NCBI GenBank assembly: GCA_001986395.2
Contig: MQVO02000005.1
Coordinates: forward strand, 682,001 to 746,000
Source: Irpex lacteus
Taxonomy: Eukaryota > Basidiomycota > Agaricomycetes > Polyporales > Irpicaceae
Reading direction: 5' to 3'
Length of the DNA stretch: 64,000 nucleotides
In this document: positions 34,751 through 46,398 of the stretch, in pieces
How the letters are laid out: each line of letters starts with the position of its first letter
Position numbering within the stretch: the first letter of the stretch is position 1
Program-made: the position numbers and the translations under genes
Notes under the pieces: generated by a model
What the model saw: only the letters and a program-made list of their open reading frames with translations
Told to the model about the DNA's origin: nothing
Database searches by the model: none

Positions 34751-34891
34751 ATGGTGAAGTGCATATAACATGGTACTGCCATTTACACACACACGGGGCT
34801 GTGTGGTCTACATGTTGCCATTACTCATTAGTGGTACCTACATAAGCAGCCATGAGGAGCTTTGTGAAGAGCTACGAGTTGTTTACCGCTA

Positions 34892-35511
34892 TCATGACTG
34901 GAACCTCCTCATGGTCTGAATCTCATCAAGCAGTACCTGAAGCCTATCATCATCAATCTTGACAAGACTGTCAACCCATTCGTCAGCGGCCTAATATCGA
35001 ACAAAGTGAAGTGGCGCATACCTAGGTATAATGCTCTTCGCTTCCTCTGCGTCTGCAGGGCACAAGTTGGCAATCTGAGCAGTCTCAAATTGCGTGAGTG
35101 CAGGTTCTCGTCGAAGCGTCCTATATTTCGTAGTGAGAACGCGTGTGGACATAGAGGTGGCGGACATGGGATACCCACTCTCGAACGGCACTGGCAGAGT
35201 CGGTCGTATGGAACTTCGCAAAGGTCTTCACGTATTCCAGAGTCTTGTTGTATACACTATCACATTGAATCAGTGGCTGCCATGGTTGGAGGTGATCGTT
35301 ACACACGCTGTGTCGGGAGCCTCCTTCTCTCTGTTCTCCAGCAGATATTTGACCTCGGAGATGAGCAAACAACCGGCGTTGTTAAACTCTGGAATCGCAG
35401 TATGAGTAGTGTAGTGGTATGTAGAGGAGTATGCCCACCTGCTCCGAGCTTCAACGCAGCGGCATCCTCATCTTCCGTTTGCGGTCTATGCCGCAATCGT
35501 GGTGTGGCCAT
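34892..35511 (-). CDS. RPB4: RNA polymerase II subunit Rpb4
   Basis: Rpb4 pairs with Rpb7 in the stalk of RNA polymerase II and takes part in initiation and in mRNA export and decay. Five exons (35511-35439, 35388-35307, 35256-35179, 35120-35022, 34967-34892) join to 135 residues, the typical length. Diagnostic segments are DAAALKLGAEFNNAGCL, ISEVKYLLENR, YNKTLEYVKTFAKF, TLRREPALTQFETAQIANL and DDDRLQVLLDEIQTMRRF. In the last intron the nearer ATTAG acceptor gives the wrong frame; TTGACAG restores IIPSLVKIDDDRL. It is divergent from the amino acid transporter at 35789. Confidence 0.95.
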
Positions 35512-35788
35512 GGCAGGTCGTAGCAAGGAGGTGAAACCCAAAAACGGCAGGAGAGCGACATGCGCTTACCTAATCAGGCAACTTTCCCATCCACAGGCCG
35601 CTTCAAGTTGTGGTTAACTCTCGCACTCACGACCGATAGCTTTGACTCACGGTAGCAGGATACCTCGTGACATCTCTCACAGCCTATTTACCTCTCGTGG
35701 TAAATACTGAGAAGCTGGTTCTCTCTCTCGCTCATACCGCACGATACCGCAAGACCACCTATCGGGACCAGGGGAGGAAGAATACGAG

Positions 35789-37941
35789 ATGGTCCAAAGT
35801 TATGGCGTAGCAAACGATCACGAGGAGGCTGCTCCTGAGGGGAACGTACCTGCGTCGGAAAGCGACGCTTTGCTTGGTGCTGAAGCGGGTGCGAGGAAAC
35901 CGAAGGCGGAGGGGCATGCCACGCTGCAGAGTTGTGTGGGGAACCTGGCGAACACTATTATTGGCAGCGGTGAGCATCGCACATCATTATTGCACATTTA
36001 AAGCATCTTATGATTGAGCGGTATTGTTATTGCTCTACAGGCATGCTCACGTTCCCCCTTGTACGTTCATATATCATGTTCGATTGGTCTATACGTGCGG
36101 CTGACAGTTCTAACGTAGGCATTGGCGGCCTCTGGGATAATACCGGGCATGATAACGTGCCTATTTTCCGGAGGTGTGGCAGCGTTCGGTCTATATTTGC
36201 TCTCGCTGTGTGCAGTGAAGGCACCCCACCGAAGAGCGTCGTTCTTCGCCATTGCGGAACTGACGTTCCCGAGAGCCGCGGTCTTCTTTGATGCTGCCAT
36301 AGCTATAAAGTGCTTCGGCGTGTCTATCAGGTATGTGGCTTTGTTGTATGTGATGCTGCATACGCGACAGGCGTTCTGCTATGAACTATGCCGCGGTACC
36401 GCGCTCGTTCTAGGGCTTCTCTGTCTGGCATATTTGGCATAGAAGAGTCGAGTTGTGCCGTCATGTACGGACCTTCAACAATAGACGTGGTGTTGTACGA
36501 CGATCGATCCAGTTGGTGTCCGTGATATTGCTGTTCTTCAGGCTCAAAGCAGAATGTCTGTCGTGCTCAGGACATCGCATTGAACTCTTCTTCTTACAGT
36601 TACCTTATTATTGTCAAAGCCCTTATGCCGAATGTGGTTTCGGCTCTCTATCATGACCTCACCTCTGCCGACACAAACCCGCCTGCGTGGGCTCTCTCTG
36701 GACGCGTATGGATAACCATCATGATGCTTATCCTTGTCCCGCTTTCATTCTTGCGTAAGTTGGACAGCCTCAGGCACACAAGCTACATTGCGCTCTTTTC
36801 AGTTGGTATGTTCGGTCCTCGCCATGTTTTATATTGCATACCTCTGACGCGGCACAGCCTACCTGGTTGTAATTGTTGTATCCTGCTACTTCTTCCCAAT
36901 CAAGGGCACTCCGGAACGAGGAGAGATTCATCTCATCAAGTTTACGTCCAATACTATCTCTACATTCCCTGTGCAGGTGTTTGCGTATACATGCGCACAG
37001 AACGTGAGTACCCTCTACCTGATCCAAGACACTCAACATTAACTTGCGGCCAGCTGTTCCCGATCTTCAATGAGATCAACAGGAATACGCAGAAGAGAAT
37101 GAACATTGTTATCGGCACGTCCATTGGCGGTGCAGCAGTGATTTATGAAATTATCGCCATCTTCGGCTACCTCACCTTCGGATCCAAGGTGTGTACGCGG
37201 CTGGCCTTTATACAGCTTTTGAGTTATTGATCACACATCTGTCCAGGTTGGCGCGAATATTATCGCAATGTACCCATCCACGTCGCTTTTCATAGCCGTC
37301 GGGCAACTCGCCATTGCCATTCTGGTGATGTTCTCGTACCCTCTGCAAGTTCACCCTTGCAGGAATTGCCTTGACAAGGTCTTCCATGCCGGTCATGTGC
37401 TGCCGAAGAACGGCAACTTGGACGATATCGAAGTCGAAGACGAACACGGCGGCAGCCCGGACATGAGCCCTCTCAAACACACACTTCTTACTGTTGCTAT
37501 CATTGCGAGCGGCTTCACGATTGCATATTTCGTCGATGATCTCCAAATGGGTGAGTCCAATGCCCACATCGGCGACTTGATGCTTACTCACGCATGTGCC
37601 ACAAAGTCCTGTCCTTTGTGGGGTCGACAGGCTCGACGACTATCTCATTTATCCTCCCTGGCTTGTTTTACTGGAAGGTGGGTGCCTTGGGCTTGATGTT
37701 TGCCGTTGAACCGGAACGCTGACAAAGCTGTTGTGTACCAGTTAACGCGCAATGACCCCGAGACAAGCAAGGGACTGAATAGAGCGGGGTTGGCGCTCGC
37801 GATATACGGCGTCGTCGTCTTTATCTTCTGGTGAGTTCCATTGCACTCCCATTGAATTTCTTTTGTGGCTCATGGCATTTTCCTCGTAGTCTGAGTTACA
37901 ATATCTACGCTGTCGTCCATCATTCTGGGACAGCTCATTAG
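35789..37941 (+). CDS. Vacuolar-type amino acid transporter (AVT/SLC38 family)
   Basis: Membrane permease of the amino acid/auxin permease superfamily, likely moving neutral amino acids across the vacuolar membrane as in yeast Avt5-7. The N terminus is soluble and acidic, and the first helix contains the family signature SCVGNLANTIIGSG then MLTFPLA. Further segments are ASGIIPGMITCLFSGGVAAFG, YLIIVKALMP, FSVAYLVVIVVSCYFFP, VFAYTCAQNLFPIFNEI, IYEIIAIFGYLTFGS, QLAIAILVMFSYPLQVHPCR, TIAYFVDDLQMVLSFVGSTG and a last helix. One intron (36331-36599, 269 nt) is much longer than its neighbours. The model ends at TAG 37939-37941 after HHSGTAH. Confidence 0.9.
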
Positions 37942-38242
37942 GTTTCGCGTTAATGCTTGTGCCGTGTATATTTATGAGTGTAGATCAACATGCGATGCTT
38001 CATTTATTTTCATTGAGACGGCCTTACGTTACGAAAGCTGTGCGATGTGCGACGTCGACTTGCGAGATGATGATGAAGTTGGCCGAAAAGGGCAGCCCAT
38101 CCATTGGAAGACGCTCGAGTGGGCGGCAATTGACGCCTTTAGACACTTGCCCTCGAACCTGATGTACTCTTTCCCTCCTCCCACCAAAAACCACTCTCTT
38201 TCCACCACCACAACGACCTGGATAGCTGCTTGACGAACTCGC
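37942..38242. other. Intergenic / 5' leader of the R3H gene
   Basis: No gene seen. It likely contains the promoter and 5' UTR of the gene starting at 38243. Confidence 0.4.
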
Positions 38243-41200
38243 ATGTCTCTCGGTAAGTTTTGATTTGTGTTCGGGGCTCAAGTTCGGGGGCTTTGGTGCG
38301 AGTGGATGGAAGTCGCAATGAAATCGGTGGAGGAGCACTGAAAGAGCTGGACCCCTGCCTTCATTGCACTTCCTTGATTTAGGACACGTTGTTCATCTAA
38401 ATCTCCTGCAGACCAACCCACGCAATCACCCAACGCTGAGGGAATCCCACGTAACATGTCCTCACCGCCGTCTTCATCGCTCCCAGCTGAGAAAACCACG
38501 ACCACCGCCCCAAATAGTCCTCAGGCAATGGCGGCAACTGCAAGTGCTCCAGAAATAGGAGAGGGAAGGCAAACGTATGCAAACACCTTAACTCAATCTC
38601 AATCCTTGGATGTAGCGATGTTGCTGGCTGCGCGCGCAGGGTCAGACCCATCCCCCAGCGTACTTACCCCGCCTGAAGGTGGCAGCGGTACAGCAAGCCC
38701 AACGGAAACTGATCCTCAGATAATTGAGGCCCTGCGAAGCAAAGACAGGCTGTGGGTGTTGAAGCTGGGGGAAATGATGGAGAATCTCATTACTGAGCGA
38801 AAGCAGTGAGTTTCGATTTCCTTACTTGTATTGCCACATATTTGCCACTCTTCTCTAATCGACTCTATCACTTGGGAATCTCCCTCCATTTCCGCCCATG
38901 CATTTCATTCTACCATATCCTCTTACAAACGCGTCGTTCTTTTCTCACATTTTTGATTACAAGGCCTCGGATTGACCTCACGCCGGCAACAACTTACCAG
39001 CGAATGCTCGTGCACCGGTGCTCTGCGTACTACAAACTCTCTCCAGAAACTGATGCTACAACGAAGACGATTTCAGTGTACTATCGTGTGGAGAGCAGAA
39101 TGTAAGTTGGTGTTCGCGTGACCGTCGATACAGTACTGATGAACACAATTTTGACTTTTGTAGTCCTCCTCGAAGAATAAGCGAATTAGTACCCGCGGAA
39201 GAGTCTGCTCAACCAGCCTTCAAAATCATGCGACGAAATGCACCAGACCGCCGCGAACGATCACAGCCCGACTCCGTAGCGGGTGACGATGGTGACCTCT
39301 CGGATGTAGAAGCTTCTGAAGCAGGTAGCGTTGGATGGCGCAGCAATGCCACAGGGGGGAGTAAGCGGCATCTGACCATCGAAGAGCGAGAGGCTGCATA
39401 CAACGAAGCGCGCTCTCGTATCTTCATGGGCTTTGAGGAGAAGGACAAGGAGAAGGAAGCTGAAAAGGGTTCCAGCGCAAACTCCTCATCGATTAGCTTG
39501 GTGTCAGGCTCGGGTTCCGCAAGTGGAGGACAGAGTAGCGCTGGGGACGTCGACGACTCGGTGAGCTCGGCTGCAACCGAGAGTGAGTGGTCTGGCCCCG
39601 CTACTAGGGATCGAAGAGACCGACGGCGGATGGGGTCGGGAAGTTCAGCACCACGGTCGACTCGCGGTACATCTTACAATCCAGCCAGCGGCTCTAACAG
39701 CTCTCGACACTCTCGTGCAGCGTCGCCTTCGTCATTCACGTATCCGTCGCTCTACGATCCCTCCGGAAACTCGTACGATCCTGGTTATACTGCTCAGGCT
39801 CCACCACAAGGGTACATACAATACTACTATCCACCATATCCGCCGCCTCAGCCTGCTGGCGCTCCGCCTGCAGTGCCCGGCTACTATCCATACCAGCCAT
39901 ATGGGTACCCTCCTCCTCCCCCTCAACACCATTCAGACCCCACCAGTCCAAACGAACTTCCGTATCCCCATCCGCAACAGCCTCAGCACATGGCGTATCC
40001 TCCTCAAAACCCGTATGGCTGGGCCCCGCCCCATCATCCCCCTCCCTCACAGAATGCCCCTACGGTTACATCCCCACCGCACATAAACTCAAATCTTCCC
40101 GGCATCCCACAGCCTGCCACCCATCCCTCTACCCCACAGGGCCAACTGCCATACCCTGGCTACTTTCCTCAACATTACCCTCCCTATCCAGTCCCCGGCT
40201 ATTACGGCCAGGCACCGTACGCTCCTCCTGTAGGCCCCATGCAGCCACCACCAGTGCCAAATTACTACCCTGATCCTTCGCAAGCTGACTCGAGGTTCAA
40301 TGGTAATGGTTTTGACAGTAATGAGCAGAGCAGGGCTGCCTCGCGGAATAGCAATGGACATGGGCGTAAACACGGCGGTACACGGAAACAAGCATGGAAC
40401 TATGGGCCTGGTAGCAATGTTCCTGGTCCACAGTATGGCGCACCTGGTGGTAACGACACTATGGGTCCTCGGTTGGTCAGTCGAAGAGCATCGTCGAGTA
40501 GCCAGAGCAACGGGAACCGGACACCGGGAGACGAAACCTCATCTGTCACCGTAAGTCGCAGCCTTTCTTCTTGCCATATTGCCTTTTCTACTTTGCGTGG
40601 CTCACTCCTACCCCTCTGCTCGTGACGACGCGCTTACTCTTTTCGCTTTTGCTGCGTATCGCTCTATTTGCAGTCATCTTCTACAACTTCGTCTTCTTCT
40701 CAACGAACGTTCACGTCAACTTCCTCCAAGCATCACCCCTTGCCTGCAAGGCCTGACTGGGCCGTCGGGTTGAAGGCACAGCCGACGTTGTCATCGGCTC
40801 GACACCATGACCACAGTAACCCCAACTCGAGAACGATGTCTCCCGCGCGGTTCGGTGGGAATCTGCCTATGTTGGGGAACCAACGAAACGCACAACACTT
40901 ACCACCACAGCCTCCTCCTCAGCCGACCGACTTCCCACCTCTGTCGTCTGCGCCAGAGAAGAAAACACCAGTGATCGGCGGAGCATGGACGAACCCATCA
41001 AGCATCAAGTCAGTGCTGAGACCTGGTCCTTCGGGAAGCACTAATGGATCCGGACCAGAGAGGAGCAACGTCTTGGTGCATTACCCTACTACCAGCCCGA
41101 ACTCGAATTCGTCGATGAGGCTACAGGACGACCCAGAGGGCGCATTTGAGAGACCGCCGCCCAAAAGTAATGCAGAGTTATATAATCCGAAGGGAGGACG

Positions 41201-41423
41201 GAGACAGCCTGTCGGTTCCCCTCCTGCTGGAGGTAATACGAGCGGTTTCTCGGCGGATCAAGCTAATGGCAAATGCTCGTTGGGAGGGTCGGGGGTGGAG
41301 GTTGATGCGCTGGCAGAGCAGGTGGGTGGGTTGAATATCGGGCAGCAGGTAGAGGGGAGCCAGAGCACGTTCGTTATGCCACCTCCGGCGGCGACGGCAG
41401 GAGCGTTGAGCAACGAATCGTAA
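38243..41423 (+). CDS. R3H and SUZ domain RNA-binding protein
   Basis: Single-stranded nucleic-acid-binding protein, probably acting on mRNA in the cytoplasm. Five coding exons (38243-38252, 38412-38805, 38964-39101, 39164-40550, 40674-41423) join to 892 residues. The R3H-type domain spans the first two introns (LGEMMENLITERKQ then PRIDLTPATTYQRMLVHR), followed by a SUZ-like segment (FKIMRRN, LTIEEREAAYNEARSRIF). A long low-complexity Pro/Tyr/Gln-rich region (PPYPPPQPAGAPP and similar) follows, as in animal R3HDM and Encore-type proteins. The first coding exon is only ten nucleotides; an in-frame ATG also exists at 38456 in exon two. Its targets are unknown. Confidence 0.85.
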
Positions 41424-41861
41424 CGAGCACAATTCATAGGTTGTGTTCCATATGTACCCGCCGTATCTTGTCTGTATAGTCACCTAGTTATCATCGCTGT
41501 CTGCTAGTCATCTTGTTGTATTCACTCTCCCTCCCTGCACATACGTTATCTCGAATTTGCACTATATCCGAACGTCTCAATTTTATTCTTTTCTTTCAAT
41601 TTTCTTGTTGCACATGCGTACTGTACAGTCGACTATATAATGTTGAATAAACGCAATGAATGAAATCTTCAAACTTAAGCTGTTCGCGGGCATTCTGACG
41701 CATGACGTTTCTATGGAAGTATCACCTCACTGGCCGTAGAGCAAGAGGGAAACCTTTCTAGCTCTCATATGTATTGGATAGGATGTCGATCTAGAGTACG
41801 CGGATTATAATCATAAAACCAACCGCACACACGTATCTCAACCAAGTAGCCGAAGGGTATG
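41424..41861. other. Intergenic between convergent R3H and MFS genes
   Basis: T-rich 3' regions with likely polyadenylation signals (AATAAA near 41646). No gene seen. Confidence 0.5.
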
Positions 41862-44183
41862 TCAGTAAGTATAACGATAACCACTCCACAGATCACCCTT
41901 CTCGCTCTTTGCCTCCTCTACACTCCTATAGCGCCCGTTCTTCAGCAAGTCACCTCTATCTTCGTTCACACCTACGATGACTTCGTCACGTTCACCGCGA
42001 TCACGGCGGTCGTTTTCTCTCTTTAGGAGCCAGCGATATAGTACCGCGCATACGACCGTGATGCCGATGTACATCAGAATGATTCCGTGTCCGAGCGTGT
42101 ACCATGGCGTATCTTGAGCGCGGTACTGCCAAGATCGTCGCATCAGTACTAGCGACCTCCTATGTATGTAAGACCATGCTTATTGATGCGTACCACATTC
42201 GAAGTCACAGCTCCGTTCAAGTTCCCGAAACCAATCATCATGGCAAGCGTTACACTGCGTTTGTAGCTGCCCTCCAGGTTATTCGAGGCCCATGCGATGG
42301 TGTTGGGGATATTGGGGAATATACCACAGGTCGCAAGGTATACGCCTACGTAGGACAATGCCGCGTTTCTCGAAAGGATAAGGATGATGTATCCGGCCGC
42401 ACCGATACAGGAGAAAGTGCTGATGAAGGAAGATAGAGAAGGGTCACTTTTTTGTTGGCTGTAATGTGGTGGGTCTATCACGTACATATTGATGATTCCG
42501 CGATGGCCGTGGCGATCAGCATAATAGCCTACGATGCATGTCACTGTACAAGCGAATGCGTAGACTGGTACCGTAAGAAGATTGGCTGGCGTGGCCTCAA
42601 AACCTATAGAATCAAGATTACTTGATCATTTACTTGGATAAGAAAGCTAGGGTGTGGAGCCCACCAAGCTGCAAACATTGTTAGGCTACTTGGGAAGAAT
42701 TGTGGGTACGAAACACGCACTTGGTTGATAATGCTAGGAAGAAATAGAGAGAATGCGTAGAGAGCTCCATCGCTCCCCATGAGCAGAAACACTGGTTTAA
42801 TGCGTTGTTAGCTGCAAAGTGATAGGTAACGCGGGACCAATATTAAAATAGCAACTCACTACCAACCCATGTTTTCCAGTCCCCGAAGCTCTGCCAGATA
42901 TATTTCATCTTGAAATCCTCTCCACCTGCACTATGTCTGTCGTCCTGCTGAAGCCTCCGGACTATGAACGTGCGCTCCTCTTCCGTCAGAAACTTGGCGG
43001 TTTCGGGAAAGTCCTGGATGATGAAGAACGACGCAAGACTTGCAATAATGGTGATTAGCCCCTCGAGAATGAAGATCCACGCCCACGCTGGTTTACCTCC
43101 GACGCCTCCCATGTTCGAGATGGCAGCCTGGGACGATGCATCCTGATGAGTACTCCGCATGCAATCGTCAATGAGAGCCACTTACCGCAAGCAGACCACC
43201 AAAAGCGCCTGTGTGAGGGAGGATGTTATATTTTTTGAGGAGGGCCAGGATTATTGCAAAGCTGAAAACGCACCGCTAACCTACAGGAGAAAGGAAGATA
43301 GACATGTAGTTAGCAGCACGAAAGATTCACGAGAGGTAGAGGGGAAGTCTATCACCGTTCCTGCAGAGAAGAATATCGCCAGTCTCAACCCGAATTCCGA
43401 CCGTTTGTACCAGCTGATAGTCAAATGAGGTAAATCTGAATTCAGGCGGAACGGCGTGTGAACCATACAAACCACGAGAGATAATACGCAACTCCTGGGA
43501 AAAGGCCGCCCTCGAATAACCCCAACATCCATCGCACGCCTGTGTAATAAAAGCAGTTAGCCACATAGTGATTTTTGTTGCGCCTCAAGTCGTACCGAGG
43601 AGGCCACCGGCGTTGTGTACCAAACCTTGCACAGTCTGAATATAAGAATGTTAACTAGTACTTCAAGCATACGTAAGATCCAAGGAGTAGCTCACCATGA
43701 CTATGCCCCATAGAAGCATGAGTAAAGAAAGCCACACCGAGGGGCGGAGACGCTTCAAGATAACGTTGGAAGGGACTTCAGAGAGGGCGTACGCGACGAA
43801 GAAAACAGTTAATCCAAGATTGTATTGCGTATCGTTGATACCGATATCCTTCTCCAATCTATACAACTAATGTCGAAAGGTAAGTGACATCTGGGATACA
43901 AACGACCACGAAGTCGTACCTTTGCGTTCCCAATGCTCGAGCGATCGAGGAAACTCAAGAGGTACAAGAATGTCAGCCAAGGCACGAGCAGCCAGTCGAT
44001 CTTGCGAAGAAGCTTTTTCTCGTCGACTTCGTGAACGTCTATATGAGCGTTGTAGAGTTTCGCTTCGACGAGTGGATCGGAATGAATGGTGGTGCTTTCA
44101 AGGCACTCGACACAGGCCTTTTCAGAAGCTTGTGATGTTGTTGATACCGACGACGGCTTGACTTCGTCTTGCATGGCGTTCAT
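41862..44183 (-). CDS. MFS transporter, anion:cation symporter (Dal5/Tna1-like)
   Basis: Twelve-helix major facilitator of the fungal allantoate/nicotinate permease group, presumably in the plasma membrane and proton-coupled. The hydrophilic N terminus is followed by LLRKIDWLLVPWLTFLYLLSFLDRSSIGNAK, given here only as its two parts LLRKIDWLLVPWL and LDRSSIGNAK. Then come GLTVFFVAYALSEVPSN, RWMLGLFEGGLFPGVAYYL, SWYKRSEFGLRLAIFFSAG, PAWAWIFILEGLITI and FPNIPNTIAWASNN with FGNLNGAV. About ten short exons can be chained, but not every junction was verified. The central loop EERTFIVRRLQQD is typical of the family. The substrate cannot be told from sequence; nicotinate, allantoate, biotin precursors and sugar acids are known for relatives. 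Confidence 0.88.
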
Positions 44184-45600
44184 GCTGGCTGGAGAAGAGG
44201 AAGAGTGGTTGAGGAGTGTTTTCCCCCAACCAGTGCGAATAAAGAGCTTATGACAGGTCGACAGCCAGATTCAAAACGATAGGCCCGTTCGCCAAACACA
44301 CGCATAGGCGGACTTCGCTGACAAACTCACCTGGCTCTCTTCTCGTCCTCTCTAGCGGATATCACCGAGGCGACTATCATGATTCTTTCGTCCCGCCCAT
44401 CCCGCCATTGATCAGCTTGAACCAAGCCTGTGCGACGTTTTCGTTGTGGGCCTATCGTTTTGCATTCGGCTGGAGCTCATGCCTATCTGGCAGTGGGCAT
44501 TCTCACCTCCCACTCCAATTCCGCGAACTCACAGCTCATGAGACCACTTCTCGCTGTCATGTATAGATGACGCAGGACCTATAAATTGCTCAGATTCATT
44601 TCCTTTGTCGAACTCTATGTGCATAATCAACGAGAGGCATCTGGCAGTTAGCTAATCATGCCATACTTACCTGTACTGCGTGCTACATCACTTGATCGCT
44701 TCTCTATAGCCGTAGATCGGTGGCCAGAGGTAGATGTAATCCCTACATACTTCGAAGATAATGCAAAGAACAGTGTTCAGTTCAGATTCCGTTCAAGTTT
44801 GTCGTCGGCAATGCCAGTCCTCGGATCAGGCGGATCAACGCCACGACGATGTGCGCTAAACATCCCGAACAGGAAACAAGGCGGTTTCTCCGGTCTCATC
44901 ATTGTCTTCCACTTTGAACTTGACAACGAAGCGTCTCAGTTCCCCTATGCTCATCTGTTGTCCTGAGTCTATCTTGTTGTCTTCCTAGACAACTGTAGAG
45001 AAATTGGCTGATCTTCTACCGGAGAAGTTCTATCATTCGCTGTTCGGCTGTACGTGAAAGGCACTCACGTACCGTCAATAGATCATGTTCTCGATGAGAA
45101 GCTGAAGGCTAACCAGTCCGCAGCACCATTGCAGGATTCTGCGCCGATGAAGCTGTACTCGCGCCCACTGTCGCTTGGTTTTTGTCGATGCTACATACGA
45201 CCCTGTTTCTATGAGCCAATAACAATGGTGTTCTGGCAGAAATCTGTTGCCTTGTTCCCGGTAAGTACAACGTACAAATGAACCAATACTTCTCCGGTCT
45301 CATGTTTCACATCCTCATTGTTAACACAATAAGGATCATTGTCAGCATAAGAATGCATCTCTGGCATGCACAAGGCGTGGCATCCTGCTTTGGTGATATA
45401 AATTCTCCACTACCAGCCCCCGGATCTCTTCGCGTCTCCTGCCAACGCTCCTAACCCACCACCGTTCTTCTTGTATAACTAGCTCGTCTGAGACGGCTTC
45501 ACGACAAAACTCAACCTTATAGTCCCGTAATACCCCAACACTCGTTTTAACTCGCCCCCTTGCTTGACCCTTGACGTTTCTCAAACCAACTACTCATATC
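44184..45600. other. Intergenic, weak open frames only; TATA for the small gene
   Basis: Two frames (44658-44966 and 45054-45281) have an ATG but no family resemblance or splice logic. GATATAAATT near 45395-45404 followed by a C-rich leader may be the promoter of the gene at 45601. Confidence 0.4.
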
Positions 45601-45841
45601 ATGGCTTCTCGCTACGTCGCAGTTACTTTCACTGAGCAGCCTCGGTTAGTCTCCTTTATTATCTCGTCATTGATTTGATCGCAAGACTGAATAGACCTTC
45701 AGGATGTCCGTCACCAAATACTTCGAACGCCGCATCATCCGCGCGTGGAAGTCGATGACCCGCAAGCCCCAGCGGAAGTCTATCCTCATGGAAGACTTCG
45801 TCATTCTCAACGCTCGCCGTCGTAGCGTCCTCTTTGCGTAG
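45601..45841 (+). CDS. Small intron-bearing basic protein, 60 residues
   Basis: Two exons (45601-45644 and 45703-45841) joined by a 58-nt GTTAGT..TTCAG intron give 60 residues starting MASRYVAVTFTEQPR. The second part is strongly basic and amphipathic (KYFERRIIRAWKSMTRKPQ) and ends NARRRSVLFA. Codon use is almost exclusively C-ending, as in highly expressed genes of this window. There is no signal peptide, CAAX box or Cys pattern, so it does not look like a mating pheromone or secreted effector. The basic helix could bind nucleic acid or membranes. No family is recognised. Confidence 0.6.
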
Positions 45842-46398
45842 ATCGGCGATCTATGCCTGCTTCATCATGCAAGAAGGACATGATCTTCACCATCACGCTT
45901 CCCCATCTGCAGTGAACGCTGCTACCAACACCAAATACTACCATGGATGTGTTCAACTTCACCAACGACCCACGCTATACTCTCATCGTTGGCTCTGTAG
46001 TGTCATGACTATGTACCTACTATATTTCCTTGCATCGGTTCATCGACTTCTCCGCATCTCACGGACAAGGACTTTATGCACATTCAAGCTATCCATGTTG
46101 TTTCACACTAGCATTAATAATTCTCAGGGACACTGTATCATCGAGATGGCGTACACCAAATAATAATATATACAATAGAATAATAATGGGACGAGATGAA
46201 ATGTTGAAGTACTTTGTTTGGAGATGCATACGAGAAGGCGTAAAGTCGAGGAAGTGAAAGTTCGCTGTGAAGGAGAATAAACACACAACACAGCCCGAGA
46301 AGGTTCTTATATTAAGCAGGGAGTCCAGAGATCAGGTTCGAACAAGCCTGACGCTATTCAACAAAAAGAAGTAAATGTAGTTCAGTAAACACGAGGAC
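45842..46398. other. Intergenic between convergent genes
   Basis: AT-rich, with 3' UTR-like sequence. A GGTTCGAA box near 46335 has no matching tRNA fold. Confidence 0.5.

Noticed and set aside
39583..40086. 167-codon frame inside the R3H/SUZ gene
   Set aside because: Out-of-phase reading of the Pro/Tyr-rich repeat region.
44658..44966. 102-codon frame starting MPYLPVLRATS
   Set aside because: No family resemblance, no codon bias like neighbouring genes, no splice partner.
46328..46345. GGTTCGAA box suggesting a tRNA T-arm
   Set aside because: No acceptor, D-arm or anticodon stem could be paired around it.
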